DNA of 51,637 nucleotides from Gammaproteobacteria bacterium (lineage in GTDB: Bacteria; Pseudomonadota; Gammaproteobacteria; Arenicellales; Poriferihabitantaceae): the NCBI GenBank assembly GCA_024644945.1, contig JAHEGU010000018.1, positions 1-51,637 of the forward strand. Direction: 5' to 3'. The position numbers and the translations under genes are program-made. Position 1 is the first letter of the stretch, and every line of letters begins with the position of its first letter. Of this stretch, positions 8,640 to 16,622 are shown piece by piece. The notes under the pieces were generated by a model that was given only the letters and a program-made list of their open reading frames with translations, had not been told where the DNA came from and did no database searches.

Positions 8640-10157
8640 TTAGTGTTCTCCGCCCGCTTTAAAATTGAACACTGCGCCAGAACGGATACCCGATGGCCAG
8701 CGAGAGGTGACCGTTTTAAGTTTGGTATAAAAACGCACGCCCTCTGGCCCGTGAATGGAATGGTCACCAAATAAGGACCGTTTCCAGCCTCCGAAACTAT
8801 GAAAAGCCAGGGGTACGGGAATTGGCACGTTGATGCCGACCATACCGATCTGTATGCGGTTACTGAAATCCCGAGCAGCATCGCCATCGCGGGTGAAAAT
8901 TGCGGTTCCATTTCCGTATTCATGCTCATTGATCATCTGCACCGCCTCTTCATAAGATTCAGCTCTGACAATCGACAATACCGGTCCAAAAATTTCGTCA
9001 GTATAAATACTCATGTTGGTTTTGACCCGGTCAAAGATCGTGGCACCCACAAAACACCCGCCTTCATGACCCGGCACTGAAAGTCCGCGCCCATCGCGCA
9101 CCAGTTCCGCGCCCTCTTCCACACCTTTATCGATATAACCATTTATCCGTTGTTGAGCTTCTGGTGTAACAACCGGCCCCATTTCCGAAGAGAGGTCTGT
9201 ATAAGGCCCGACTTTAAGCGCCTCAACTCTAGGCACGAGTTTTTCAATTAAGGCGTCCGCAGGTGCATCACCCACCGCGACCACTACCGAGATCGCCATA
9301 CAACGCTCCCCGGCTGAGCCATACGCAGCACCCATAACTGCATCCACTGCCTGATCAATATCGGCATCTGGCATGACTACCATATGGTTTTTCGCACCAC
9401 ATAAAGCCTGTACGCGTTTATTATGCGCAGTTCCAGTGTGGTAAATATATTCTCCGATTGCAGTGGACCCTACAAAACTGATCGCTTGCACCCGCGGATC
9501 GGTGAGCAACGTATCAACCGCTTCTTTATCGCCATTCACTACATTCAGAACGCCCTCGGGAAGACCCGCTTCAGTCATCAACTCTGCAAGCAGAAGCGGG
9601 CAGGAAGGATCTTTTTCCGACGGTTTCAATACAAATGTATTGCCGCAGGCAATTGCCATAGGAAACATCCACATTGGCACCATGGCAGGGAAATTGAAAG
9701 GAGTGATCCCCGCACACACACCAAGAGGCTGCCGAGTACTCCACGAGTCCACTCCTGAGGCAACAGATTCCGAATACTCACCTTTGAGCATCTGCGAAAT
9801 GCCACAAGTAAACTCCACCACTTCGAGTCCACGGGTAATCGACCCCTTGGCGTCTTCCAGAGTTTTCCCGTGCTCCGAAGATACCGCTTCAGCCAGTCTA
9901 TCCATATTGGATTTGATCAGGTCACGAAACTTGAACATAACCTGAGCTCGCCGGCCCGCAGGTGTGGCCGCCCACGCTGGAAAGGCCGCCTGTGCTGCAC
10001 CGATTGCCTGTTCGACTTCGCTACGGCTTGCCAAGGGTACCTGTTTAGTAACTTGACCGATGGCTGGATTATAGATGTCCCCCGCACGGCCGCTGTCGCC
10101 GGGCACTTTCTTGCCATTAATGTAGTGATGTAAAGTAGTTGTGATGGCTCGGTTCAT
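8640..10157 (-). CDS. mmsA: CoA-acylating methylmalonate-semialdehyde dehydrogenase
   Basis: The 505-residue protein belongs to the MmsA branch of the aldehyde dehydrogenase superfamily. The catalytic cysteine is Cys286 in GSAGERCMAIS. The general-base glutamate motif of hydrolytic ALDHs is replaced by A-L-C-G-A-K-N-H (251-258), the hallmark of CoA-acylating MmsA. It converts malonate or methylmalonate semialdehyde to acetyl- or propionyl-CoA with NAD, acting in valine, beta-alanine, inositol and 3-hydroxypropionate breakdown. GGAG eight bases before ATG 10157 supports the start. It follows the small secreted gene by 42 bases on the same strand and precedes the terminator at 8585-8615, so it is probably the last gene of the Pot-like/MetE-like operon. 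That position suggests the imported substrate yields a 3-carbon semialdehyde, which is an inference. Confidence 0.92.
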   Translation of the reverse strand: MNRAITTTLHHYINGKKVPGDSGRAGDIYNPAIGQVTKQVPLASRSEVEQAIGAAQAAFPAWAATPAGRRAQVMFKFRDLIKSNMDRLAEAVSSEHGKTLEDAKGSITRGLEVVEFTCGISQMLKGEYSESVASGVDSWSTRQPLGVCAGITPFNFPAMVPMWMFPMAIACGNTFVLKPSEKDPSCPLLLAELMTEAGLPEGVLNVVNGDKEAVDTLLTDPRVQAISFVGSTAIGEYIYHTGTAHNKRVQALCGAKNHMVVMPDADIDQAVDAVMGAAYGSAGERCMAISVVVAVGDAPADALIEKLVPRVEALKVGPYTDLSSEMGPVVTPEAQQRINGYIDKGVEEGAELVRDGRGLSVPGHEGGCFVGATIFDRVKTNMSIYTDEIFGPVLSIVRAESYEEAVQMINEHEYGNGTAIFTRDGDAARDFSNRIQIGMVGINVPIPVPLAFHSFGGWKRSLFGDHSIHGPEGVRFYTKLKTVTSRWPSGIRSGAVFNFKAGGEH

Positions 10158-10199
10158 GTTCAGTTCTCCGTTAAAATAAGATACCGGTACCCTTTGGAT

Positions 10200-10589
10200 T
10201 TACCCGGATTCTAGTACATAAGATTTCAGTATTTCGGTGTAATCACCGCCCTCTTTGCGACACCAGCCGCGGAATCCACCGAGACCGCGATTCTGCCACT
10301 CCGCATACGCCATCTGGCGCGCGTGGGATCCCGCTTCGAGCACAGAATCACGATCCAGACTATAACGTTCAACCAGATGTGCCTGTCGATCAAGATAGCC
10401 GCGCACCGCACCCGGTTCGCTAATGCCACAATACATCAGCACTTCGCGTTTGTATTCGAGCTCTGCCAGCGCGCTGACCCCTTCCGGCAGCTCGGCTTTC
10501 GCGGCGTTCGACGTCTGGCTCAGAAACATCAACCCGACTATACACCCGCACGAGACCTTGCGTCGGTTATACGGATCTGGCCGCTTCAC
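10200..10589 (-). CDS. Small secreted protein of unknown function
   Basis: I do not recognise a family. The start is placed at GTG 10589 because AGGA lies about 7 bases upstream and because it gives a typical signal peptide: basic MKRPDPYNRRK, a hydrophobic core, then S-N-A followed by A-K-A. The gene overlaps the end of the MetE-like gene by 23 bases, which indicates translational coupling. The mature part, about 100 residues, is charged, with two cysteines (in V-L-M-Y-C-G and R-G-W-C-R-K) that could form a disulfide in the periplasm. A longer frame reaching 10676 would overlap the neighbour by about 110 bases and lacks a signal-like N-terminus. Its position between methyltransferase and mmsA suggests a role with the same substrate. 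Confidence 0.6.
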   Translation of the reverse strand: MKRPDPYNRRKVSCGCIVGLMFLSQTSNAAKAELPEGVSALAELEYKREVLMYCGISEPGAVRGYLDRQAHLVERYSLDRDSVLEAGSHARQMAYAEWQNRGLGGFRGWCRKEGGDYTEILKSYVLESG

Positions 10590-11619
10590 ATAGGTTCCTG
10601 AGTTTAGCGACGGCCAGCTTCCTGCCAAGCAAACCAAGCCCGCAATCCGGCGCCGCGACCAATCGCTCAGAATCAATATGCTCTATTGCTGCAGTCAGGC
10701 GCTGGCGGATTTCATCCACTGACTCCACTTCACTCTTAGCAATGGCAACTGCTCCAAAAATCACAGTTGTGGTGCGAAATTTCTCCAGTAACGCCAAATC
10801 ATTATGTCGGTGCGCATCCTCGAATGACACCGCATCAATACTTGAATCTTCAATCGCATCAGCGATCCGCATGTATGAATCAGGATCGGCCTTTGGGTAA
10901 TCTGGATGATCCAGGCGGTCGGGATAACCGCAACACATGTGTACCGTGCGGATGACATGATCTGGACAACCATGGAAGGCACGTTCAAGATTTTCGAAAC
11001 CGTAATCAAGGGCCTGATTTGGCTTCCGCGCAAATAACGGTTCATCAATCTGAATATATTGACATCCAGCCTCCGCTAAAGCGAGCACTTCCTGGTTCAA
11101 GGCTTCGGCAATATCCGCACCCAATTTACGCGGATCATTATAGAAATCGTCGCAGTTTGTATCCGATACCGTCATTGGACCCGGCATCGTGATTTTTAAG
11201 GAATGGTCGGTGAATGCCTGCGCACGCTTCCAATCCTCGACCATAAACAAGTCTCGTGCCGAAACCGGTCCATTGATAGTCGGCAGGTTGGCAGAGTAGG
11301 TCCCGCCCCGCACTTCTTTGTTAGTGAGATTGACGAAGTCAAATCCGTTTAAGTGCCGGCAATGATAGTGGATATAGTTTTCCCGGGCGATCTCACCGTC
11401 GGTCGGAATATCTATCCCGGCATCGATCTGGTCCTGCACCGCTTCACCAATTCCACGCTCAATGATGGCAGCCGCCTCCGGCCCCATGTCTTCGAGGGCC
11501 TGCAACCACCGTTTGGTCGGGTCGGCAGTATCTGGACCCGCGGGAATGTTGAACCAGTCTGGAAGCTTAACGTAATCGGGCTTTGGATAAGCGCCGATAC
11601 AGGTGGTTTGAATTGCCAT
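10567..11619 (-). CDS. Core-MetE-like zinc methyltransferase (cobalamin-independent methionine synthase family)
   Basis: The 350-residue protein corresponds to the catalytic C-terminal barrel of MetE without the N-terminal half. The full zinc site is visible: His227 and Cys229 in HMCCG, Glu267 in SFEDAH and Cys326 in PDCGLG; the I-D-E-P-L motif (191-195) is also kept. Full-length MetE transfers methyl from methyltetrahydrofolate to homocysteine. Stand-alone cores use other, often unknown, methyl donors or thiol acceptors. Its ATG directly abuts the stop of the PotC-like gene (TAAATG), so it is tightly coupled to a transporter operon. I infer that it demethylates or transmethylates the imported compound or a product of it. 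No corrinoid protein is seen nearby. The substrate is unassigned. Confidence 0.8.
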   Translation of the reverse strand: MAIQTTCIGAYPKPDYVKLPDWFNIPAGPDTADPTKRWLQALEDMGPEAAAIIERGIGEAVQDQIDAGIDIPTDGEIARENYIHYHCRHLNGFDFVNLTNKEVRGGTYSANLPTINGPVSARDLFMVEDWKRAQAFTDHSLKITMPGPMTVSDTNCDDFYNDPRKLGADIAEALNQEVLALAEAGCQYIQIDEPLFARKPNQALDYGFENLERAFHGCPDHVIRTVHMCCGYPDRLDHPDYPKADPDSYMRIADAIEDSSIDAVSFEDAHRHNDLALLEKFRTTTVIFGAVAIAKSEVESVDEIRQRLTAAIEHIDSERLVAAPDCGLGLLGRKLAVAKLRNLCEAARSV

Positions 11620-12981
11620 TTACTGATTGGCGTCTTCAGTTTCGGGTTGCTCCTGCCCACTTTGCTGCTGCAGGTTGTCGGAAGAGAAGATTCCTTGAAA
11701 ATTCTCAGTGCCTGTAGGCGCCTCGTCTTCTTGTCCCGCCTGCTGTTGCAGATTACCGCTATCAAAGATTCCACTGAAGTTCTCGGTGCCTGTGCGCGGG
11801 GTATCGGCTTTCTTACCCGGCTGCGGCTTCAGGTTCTCGTTACTGAAAATGGTGTTGAAGTTTTCAGTTCCCGTGCGTTGACTGCGCTCGAGTCGTTTTG
11901 CTTCAGCAGCGGCCTTCTCAGCCGCTTCGCGCTCCTGGTTGCGTTTTTGCAGTGCCTCGACACGCTTCTTTGTTGCAGCCTGTTTTTGCTCTTTAACGGC
12001 GACTTTGCATTCGTCCACACCCATGGTGCCTGCAAAAAACGCCGTGCCGAGACCGGCGATAAATACCAGCAATATAATGATGACGGCCGGATCTACAAAC
12101 CACTGTCGTTGAACCTTCTTTTTCTCCTGCAGCCCTGCCGCTACCAGTCCCGCCTGTTTGGCCTCAGCTTCTTCACGACGCTTAAAAACTTCATGCATTG
12201 CGGCGCCGAAAATTGTCAGGACCACAATACTCACCGCGAGCGCACTTATTGACGGGTCAATGCCATAACGTACCTTGCTCGCCAGAACCGTAGTCAGAAC
12301 GCTGGTGCCGATCGAAGTGAACACCGTAGTGTTATAGTTTTCAAACGAAGCCAGAAAGGCGAGAACTGTGGCCGAGGCGATTGCTGGCTTTAAGAACGGC
12401 AACAACACTTTACGAAAGGATTGAACATGGGTCGCACCCAGGTCCAGGGCCGCTTCTTCTTGGGCAGGATCGAATCGCTGCAATCTGGAGATAAACACCA
12501 GCATGGTGTACGCAGCGATAAAGGTCGACTGACCGACGATTGTGAGGAAGAATCCGTTATAGAAAATCGAATCTCTCGAAGCCCCGAACATGAGTCCGAC
12601 GCGATCCCAAAATAGCAGAGTGGAGATACCCAGCACCACACCAGGAACCAGAATAGGTGAGATGACCACGGTGTAATACCAGGGACGCACTCGATCTTTA
12701 ACCTGCATCAGCATCAGCGCGCCGGCGAGTCCCAGCGGCACGGCAAAACAAACCACGCCAAATCCGATCAGAAAACTATTTCTCAATCCCTCGAGGAGTC
12801 TTTTGTCATTGGCCAACACCTCGAACCATTCCACTGTAAAACATTCCCAGGGCGTCACTCTCGGAAAAGCGGAAGTGTTGAAGGCGGTAAGGCCCATGAT
12901 GATGAGCGGGCCAAACAGATAAATAAAAAATCCTATTACGAAGAACAGAACAAAGAACTGGCGAATTCGATCCGAGATCAC
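11620..12981 (-). CDS. PotC-like ABC permease with unusual C-terminal membrane helix, charged helix and TGTENF repeats
   Basis: Residues 1-268 form a normal PotC/PotI-type inner-membrane permease with about six helices and the EAA loop (E-E-A-A-L-D-L-G-A, 175-183). Ordinary members end there. This protein continues to 453 residues: a basic linker (269-293), a seventh helix (about 298-319), a Lys/Glu/Ala-rich probably coiled segment (about 323-368) and three tandem repeats (370-453). Since PotC termini are normally cytoplasmic, the extra helix would put the tail in the periplasm. The gene overlaps potB by 4 bases and abuts the MetE-like start. It is the second permease of a spermidine/putrescine-type transporter, but that family also carries many other compounds. 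The tail is not a frameshift artefact of a neighbour, because it stays in one open frame to the operon-coupled stop. Confidence 0.85.
   Translation of the reverse strand: MISDRIRQFFVLFFVIGFFIYLFGPLIIMGLTAFNTSAFPRVTPWECFTVEWFEVLANDKRLLEGLRNSFLIGFGVVCFAVPLGLAGALMLMQVKDRVRPWYYTVVISPILVPGVVLGISTLLFWDRVGLMFGASRDSIFYNGFFLTIVGQSTFIAAYTMLVFISRLQRFDPAQEEAALDLGATHVQSFRKVLLPFLKPAIASATVLAFLASFENYNTTVFTSIGTSVLTTVLASKVRYGIDPSISALAVSIVVLTIFGAAMHEVFKRREEAEAKQAGLVAAGLQEKKKVQRQWFVDPAVIIILLVFIAGLGTAFFAGTMGVDECKVAVKEQKQAATKKRVEALQKRNQEREAAEKAAAEAKRLERSQRTGTENFNTIFSNENLKPQPGKKADTPRTGTENFSGIFDSGNLQQQAGQEDEAPTGTENFQGIFSSDNLQQQSGQEQPETEDANQ
11623..11874 (-). repeat. Three tandem TGTENF repeats at the 3' end of the PotC-like gene
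   Basis: Three consecutive copies of about 26-27 codons start at 11874, 11793 and 11715. The protein consensus is TGTENFxxIFxxxNLxxQ followed by an acidic/Gln-rich spacer. Copies 2 and 3 share N-L-Q-Q-Q-x-G-Q-E, while copy 1 has diverged to N-L-K-P-Q-P-G-K-K. The conserved F, I/F and N-L positions look like a short binding motif on a flexible tail, not a folded domain. Confidence 0.9.
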
Positions 12982-13901
12982 TTCGCGATTTCTCCCAGTT
13001 TAACTTTGAAAAACCGCATCATCAGCAGTACGAAAACGATACACAATATCAACAGAACCAGAGCATAGGCAGACCCTCTGGCCCAGTTCGCTGAATTATT
13101 AAACCACTTGTAGACAAGCTGTGTGAACCACAAACTGCTGGGGCCGCCAAGAATCTGGGGGGCCGCCAAAGCTCCTGCAGTGAGCATAAACACCATGGTA
13201 CAACCCGATGTAATACCAGGCTTGGCATGCGGAATGACCACCCTCCAGTGAATACGCCACCACGGCGAACCCATATCCCTGGCCGCCTCTATCTGGTTCT
13301 TATCGAGGCTCTCGACCGCATTGTAAATTGGAAAGATCATCAGCAGGATGTAGGCATACACCAAACCTGAGTACAGTGCCGTGTTTTCCCGGATGAAATC
13401 GTAGGGCTGATCCAATATACCGAGTGCGATTAAGACGTCATTGATGACACCTCCTGTTCCAAACATAACTTTGAAAGCAAACGCCCGCAGTAGTTCATTC
13501 ACCCAGAAAGGTATGATCAACGACATTACCATCAACCGACCCCATCCGCCCTTGGCCACATGCGCAAGATAGTAAGCAACCGGGTAGCACAGGCAAACGT
13601 CGATCAGCGTTACAAATATCGACGCCAGAATAGTGCGCCCGAAAACACCGAGGTCGATATAGTTAATTGCATCGGTGGAGTTGACGTTGCCATAAATCAG
13701 GTAGCGATAGTGTTCCAGCGTGTAGACATGGGTTTCGCTACCCCATTGCGGTGGCGGAACGTTGGCGCGGAAGGAAAAGTCCATCATGTAAAGCTGGGGC
13801 AGAATGATCATGACTAGAGTCCAGATCAATACCGCCAACAACATGAAAAGGCCCAGCGCGAGGCCGTTCTTTTTAAAGTAGTTTTGCCAGTAAGTGCTCA
13901 T
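12978..13901 (-). CDS. PotB-like ABC transporter permease
   Basis: This 307-residue permease has an N-terminal helix (GLALGLFMLLAVLIWTLVMI), a periplasmic loop, and the five-helix BPD_transp core with the EAA motif E-A-A-R-D-M-G-S-P-W-W-R. It is the PotB/PotH-type partner of the downstream PotC-like subunit, forming the inner-membrane channel of the importer. It starts 9 bases after the ATPase stop and overlaps the next gene by 4 bases, a tight operon arrangement. Nothing in the sequence fixes the substrate as a polyamine. Confidence 0.88.
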   Translation of the reverse strand: MSTYWQNYFKKNGLALGLFMLLAVLIWTLVMIILPQLYMMDFSFRANVPPPQWGSETHVYTLEHYRYLIYGNVNSTDAINYIDLGVFGRTILASIFVTLIDVCLCYPVAYYLAHVAKGGWGRLMVMSLIIPFWVNELLRAFAFKVMFGTGGVINDVLIALGILDQPYDFIRENTALYSGLVYAYILLMIFPIYNAVESLDKNQIEAARDMGSPWWRIHWRVVIPHAKPGITSGCTMVFMLTAGALAAPQILGGPSSLWFTQLVYKWFNNSANWARGSAYALVLLILCIVFVLLMMRFFKVKLGEIAK

Positions 13902-13910
13902 TGTCGAGGA

Positions 13911-15017
13911 CTACTCAGCCGCTAGGGATCCCGCGGGTAACGCCACTGCAAGCGGCGCATTACAACCGATCTTCGCTGAAGTGCCCACGTCATGCACCAC
14001 AGAACTCCCGTCATTCACCATCGAGAGGCTGACGGTGCGCGAACTGCCTTCAACATCCAAAAATACATGCCAGAAATTACCTTCGAACTCCTGCCGTTCA
14101 ACCACTGCGTTCAGAGTGTTATCGAACGACTGATTGTCACAAAACTGCAATGACTCCGGGCGTATAAAGACCATTGCCTCATCACCGCTTTGCAACTGTT
14201 TCTGTCCCTCTCTTTCTATATTACGCGCCCTTATGCTGCCAGAAGGAGTATCCACGACCACAAAGTCACCATCGACATGCGTAACCGTGCCAGCGAAATG
14301 ATTATTCTCTCCGACAAACGAGGCCACGAAAGAAGATTCTGGAGAATCGTAGATCGTATTGCCATCAGAGACCTGCTCAATCACACCCTGGCTCATTACC
14401 GCCACATGATCAGACATCGTTAAGGCCTCCCCCTGGTCATGGGTAATGTAAATAAATGTAATACCGACCCTCTGCTGGATTGCACGAAGTTCGGTACGCA
14501 TGTGCTGTCTTAATTTAAGATCCAGAGCCGATAGCGGCTCATCAAGCAACAGCACGTCCGGTTCCGCTGCAAGTGCGCGTGCAATGGCCACCCGCTGTTT
14601 CTGTCCACCAGACAACTCGTTGACCATCTTGTCTCCCTGGTCCGGCAATGCAATCAGTTCGAGCAACTCATCGGCTCGCTTGCGTCTTTCGGCTTTACCA
14701 ACGCCCTTTACTTCGAGCGCGAAGGCGATGTTCTCCCATACTTTCATTAATGGAAACAACGCAAGGTTCTGGAATATTAGAGCGGTGGGACGCTTGTTCG
14801 GGCCAATCCCCGCCATATCATTGCCGCCAATCAATACCTTACCTTCGGAAGGAGATAGAAAGCCGGAAACGGCGCGCAGAAGCGTGGTTTTACCGCAGCC
14901 AGAGGGCCCAAGAAAGCTAAAAAATTCGCCTTCTTGAATATGGATATTTACCTCCCGGGCCGCTACAAATTCTCCGAAACGTATCCACACATCTTCAAGT
15001 TTGACATCAGCACTCAT
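13911..15017 (-). CDS. PotA-like ABC transporter ATPase
   Basis: The 368-residue ATPase has Walker A GPSGCGKTT, the signature LSGGQKQRVAIARAL, Walker B LLLDEPLSALD and the switch histidine in YITHDQ. The last approximately 120 residues form the TOBE/OB-like regulatory domain of the PotA/MalK class. It powers the PotB/PotC-like pair at the cytoplasmic face. It follows the binding-protein gene after 194 bases containing a hairpin (15163-15198) and precedes potB by 9 bases. Confidence 0.9.
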   Translation of the reverse strand: MSADVKLEDVWIRFGEFVAAREVNIHIQEGEFFSFLGPSGCGKTTLLRAVSGFLSPSEGKVLIGGNDMAGIGPNKRPTALIFQNLALFPLMKVWENIAFALEVKGVGKAERRKRADELLELIALPDQGDKMVNELSGGQKQRVAIARALAAEPDVLLLDEPLSALDLKLRQHMRTELRAIQQRVGITFIYITHDQGEALTMSDHVAVMSQGVIEQVSDGNTIYDSPESSFVASFVGENNHFAGTVTHVDGDFVVVDTPSGSIRARNIEREGQKQLQSGDEAMVFIRPESLQFCDNQSFDNTLNAVVERQEFEGNFWHVFLDVEGSSRTVSLSMVNDGSSVVHDVGTSAKIGCNAPLAVALPAGSLAAE

Positions 15018-15162
15018 AGATCATCTTCTATTGATGGTGTTCGCAAGCTTGGGGTGCGATTCAATTAAAATTTAGTTCACCACTGTGGACTCTCAAGCTG
15101 TATTCACTTCAATTGTCGACAACTTAAGGATGCATCAGCAATTGGAGAAAATCCTGTTCTCG

Positions 15163-15198
15163 CTGAACGAGCCCAGCGCTGGGCGCCGGGCTCTTCAG
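15163..15198 (-). other. Intercistronic hairpin between binding-protein and ATPase genes
   Basis: The plus-strand arms CTGAA-c-GAGCCC-a-GCGC and GCGC-c-GGGCTC-TTCAG pair around a 3-base loop, giving a long GC-rich stem just downstream of the PotD-like stop codon. No T tract follows on the transcribed (minus) strand, so it more likely protects the upstream message from 3' decay, or partly attenuates, than fully terminates. Confidence 0.7.
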
Positions 15199-15211
15199 TG
15201 AAACAGTCTTA

Positions 15212-16354
15212 TTAGGCGGCCTGGAACTTATTCTCGTACTCGGTACGGACGTCAGCATACCACTGCGGCTCCGCAGGCCAGGGATTCAGATTGGCCAGCG
15301 CTTCGCCTGGATAGGCTTCAGAGAAGTTCTTCTTGTAGTTATCACCAGAGAACGCATCCGCCCCTAGTACCGCAGAGTTGTAACCATGTGAGTCGATAGC
15401 GATTCCAGCTGGCTCCGCCTCGTAACAGTATGTTACGAACTCATAAGCCTGGTCGACGTTTTCCGCAGCAGCGGACAGCGACATACCATCCACCCAGGCC
15501 ATTGAGCCTTCTTTAGGTGCCTGATAGGTCACCGGTTCACCTGCGGTTTTAAGCGCAAGTGGCGGGCCGTCCCAGGTCTGACCCACAATGACGCCATCAT
15601 TCAACAGACCGTTCTTCTGTGTATCCGCGTCGTTCCAGGTCAGTTTCAGATTAGGTTTGTTCTTAACCGTGAATGCCAGAATCTGATCCCATACTTTACG
15701 CATAGTGTCTTCATCTTTATAAGCAGCCCACACTGAACCCGGATCCATCTGACCGGAAGCTTCCATGTGGAGGCCTGCACCCAACATGCCGGAGTGAACA
15801 CGCATCATGGTTTTACCGGCATTAGCAGGATCCCAGACATCGCCATAACTTGGGACGCCATCTTTGGGTGTAAACAGGTCAGTACGCCAACCTATTCCTT
15901 CGGTCCCCCAGATATGTGGCAGCCAGTGAGATCCCTTGCCGCCGAAGTTCCATTCGGTGTCACCGACTTTCAACATCGATGGATTGGCATTGGCTATATT
16001 GCTGATCTTGCCATAATCCCAGGGCTGCAGCAGCTCAAGTTCACTCCACTGACCGGAACGGTTATTTGTAGGAGAGCAAATATCGAAACCAGCACCTTTT
16101 GAAGCTTTCATCTGGTTGATGATTTCCTCATTTGAGCCTATACCAGTGTAGTTTAATTTGATGCCGGTTTTCGACTCAAATGAGCTGATCCACCCTTCAG
16201 GCAGATAGTCAGACCACATCAGGACGTTTAACTCGCCAGCACCCAGTGCCTTTGAGCTGATTACCCAGGGACCGACAGCCACTGCAGCACTTGCCGCGGC
16301 TGTGCCCTTAACAAAAGTTCTTCTGCTCAGCGCAGATTGTGGTTTTTTAATCAT
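15212..16354 (-). CDS. PotD/PotF-like periplasmic substrate-binding protein with Tat signal
   Basis: The 380-residue precursor has a twin-arginine signal (S-R-R-T-F-V-K-G, then an Ala-rich core), so it is probably exported folded. The mature part is a spermidine/putrescine-type binding protein, opening with ELNVLMWSDYLPEGW and carrying the SGQWSELELLQPWDY segment. Members bind putrescine or spermidine, but many bind other amines or small organic compounds. GGAGG six bases before ATG 16354 is a strong ribosome site, consistent with high expression of a binding protein. It is the first gene of the leftward operon and diverges from the MocR-type regulator. Confidence 0.9.
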   Translation of the reverse strand: MIKKPQSALSRRTFVKGTAAASAAVAVGPWVISSKALGAGELNVLMWSDYLPEGWISSFESKTGIKLNYTGIGSNEEIINQMKASKGAGFDICSPTNNRSGQWSELELLQPWDYGKISNIANANPSMLKVGDTEWNFGGKGSHWLPHIWGTEGIGWRTDLFTPKDGVPSYGDVWDPANAGKTMMRVHSGMLGAGLHMEASGQMDPGSVWAAYKDEDTMRKVWDQILAFTVKNKPNLKLTWNDADTQKNGLLNDGVIVGQTWDGPPLALKTAGEPVTYQAPKEGSMAWVDGMSLSAAAENVDQAYEFVTYCYEAEPAGIAIDSHGYNSAVLGADAFSGDNYKKNFSEAYPGEALANLNPWPAEPQWYADVRTEYENKFQAA

Positions 16355-16622
16355 TGTTATCCTCCATACAGGATAGTTATTGGGGTGAGAGACAATACTG
16401 CCGATTTATGACAGTTTGGCTAATTTGGTATATGCGTCTATATCGAAACAAATGTGAGATTTTAGAAATCTTCGCTAATTATGAATAAATCAGGGCCCGA
16501 GTACAATCAGAACATGGCCCGACAAGCCTAAATCACGCGCTTCGGCCTAATATTCAAAGGTTACGATATAGTATGTGCTGCCGTAGAATCAGGACCAGAT
16601 CTACTCTATTTCCTTATCCATA
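16355..16622. promoter_or_regulatory. Divergent control region between PotD-like operon and MocR-type regulator
   Basis: The 268-base AT-rich region must hold the promoters of both the leftward operon and the rightward regulator. MocR-type proteins typically act on their divergent neighbour from such regions. I could not identify a convincing operator or promoter hexamers by eye. Confidence 0.45.

Noticed and set aside
11353-12252. 299-codon open frame on the plus strand
   Set aside because: It lies antisense to the MetE-like and PotC-like genes, has no family features, and its length is explained by the codon composition of the opposite strand.
11620-16354. Firm naming of the transporter as a spermidine/putrescine importer
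   Set aside because: The Pot-type family carries many substrates, and the linked methyltransferase and mmsA are not polyamine genes.
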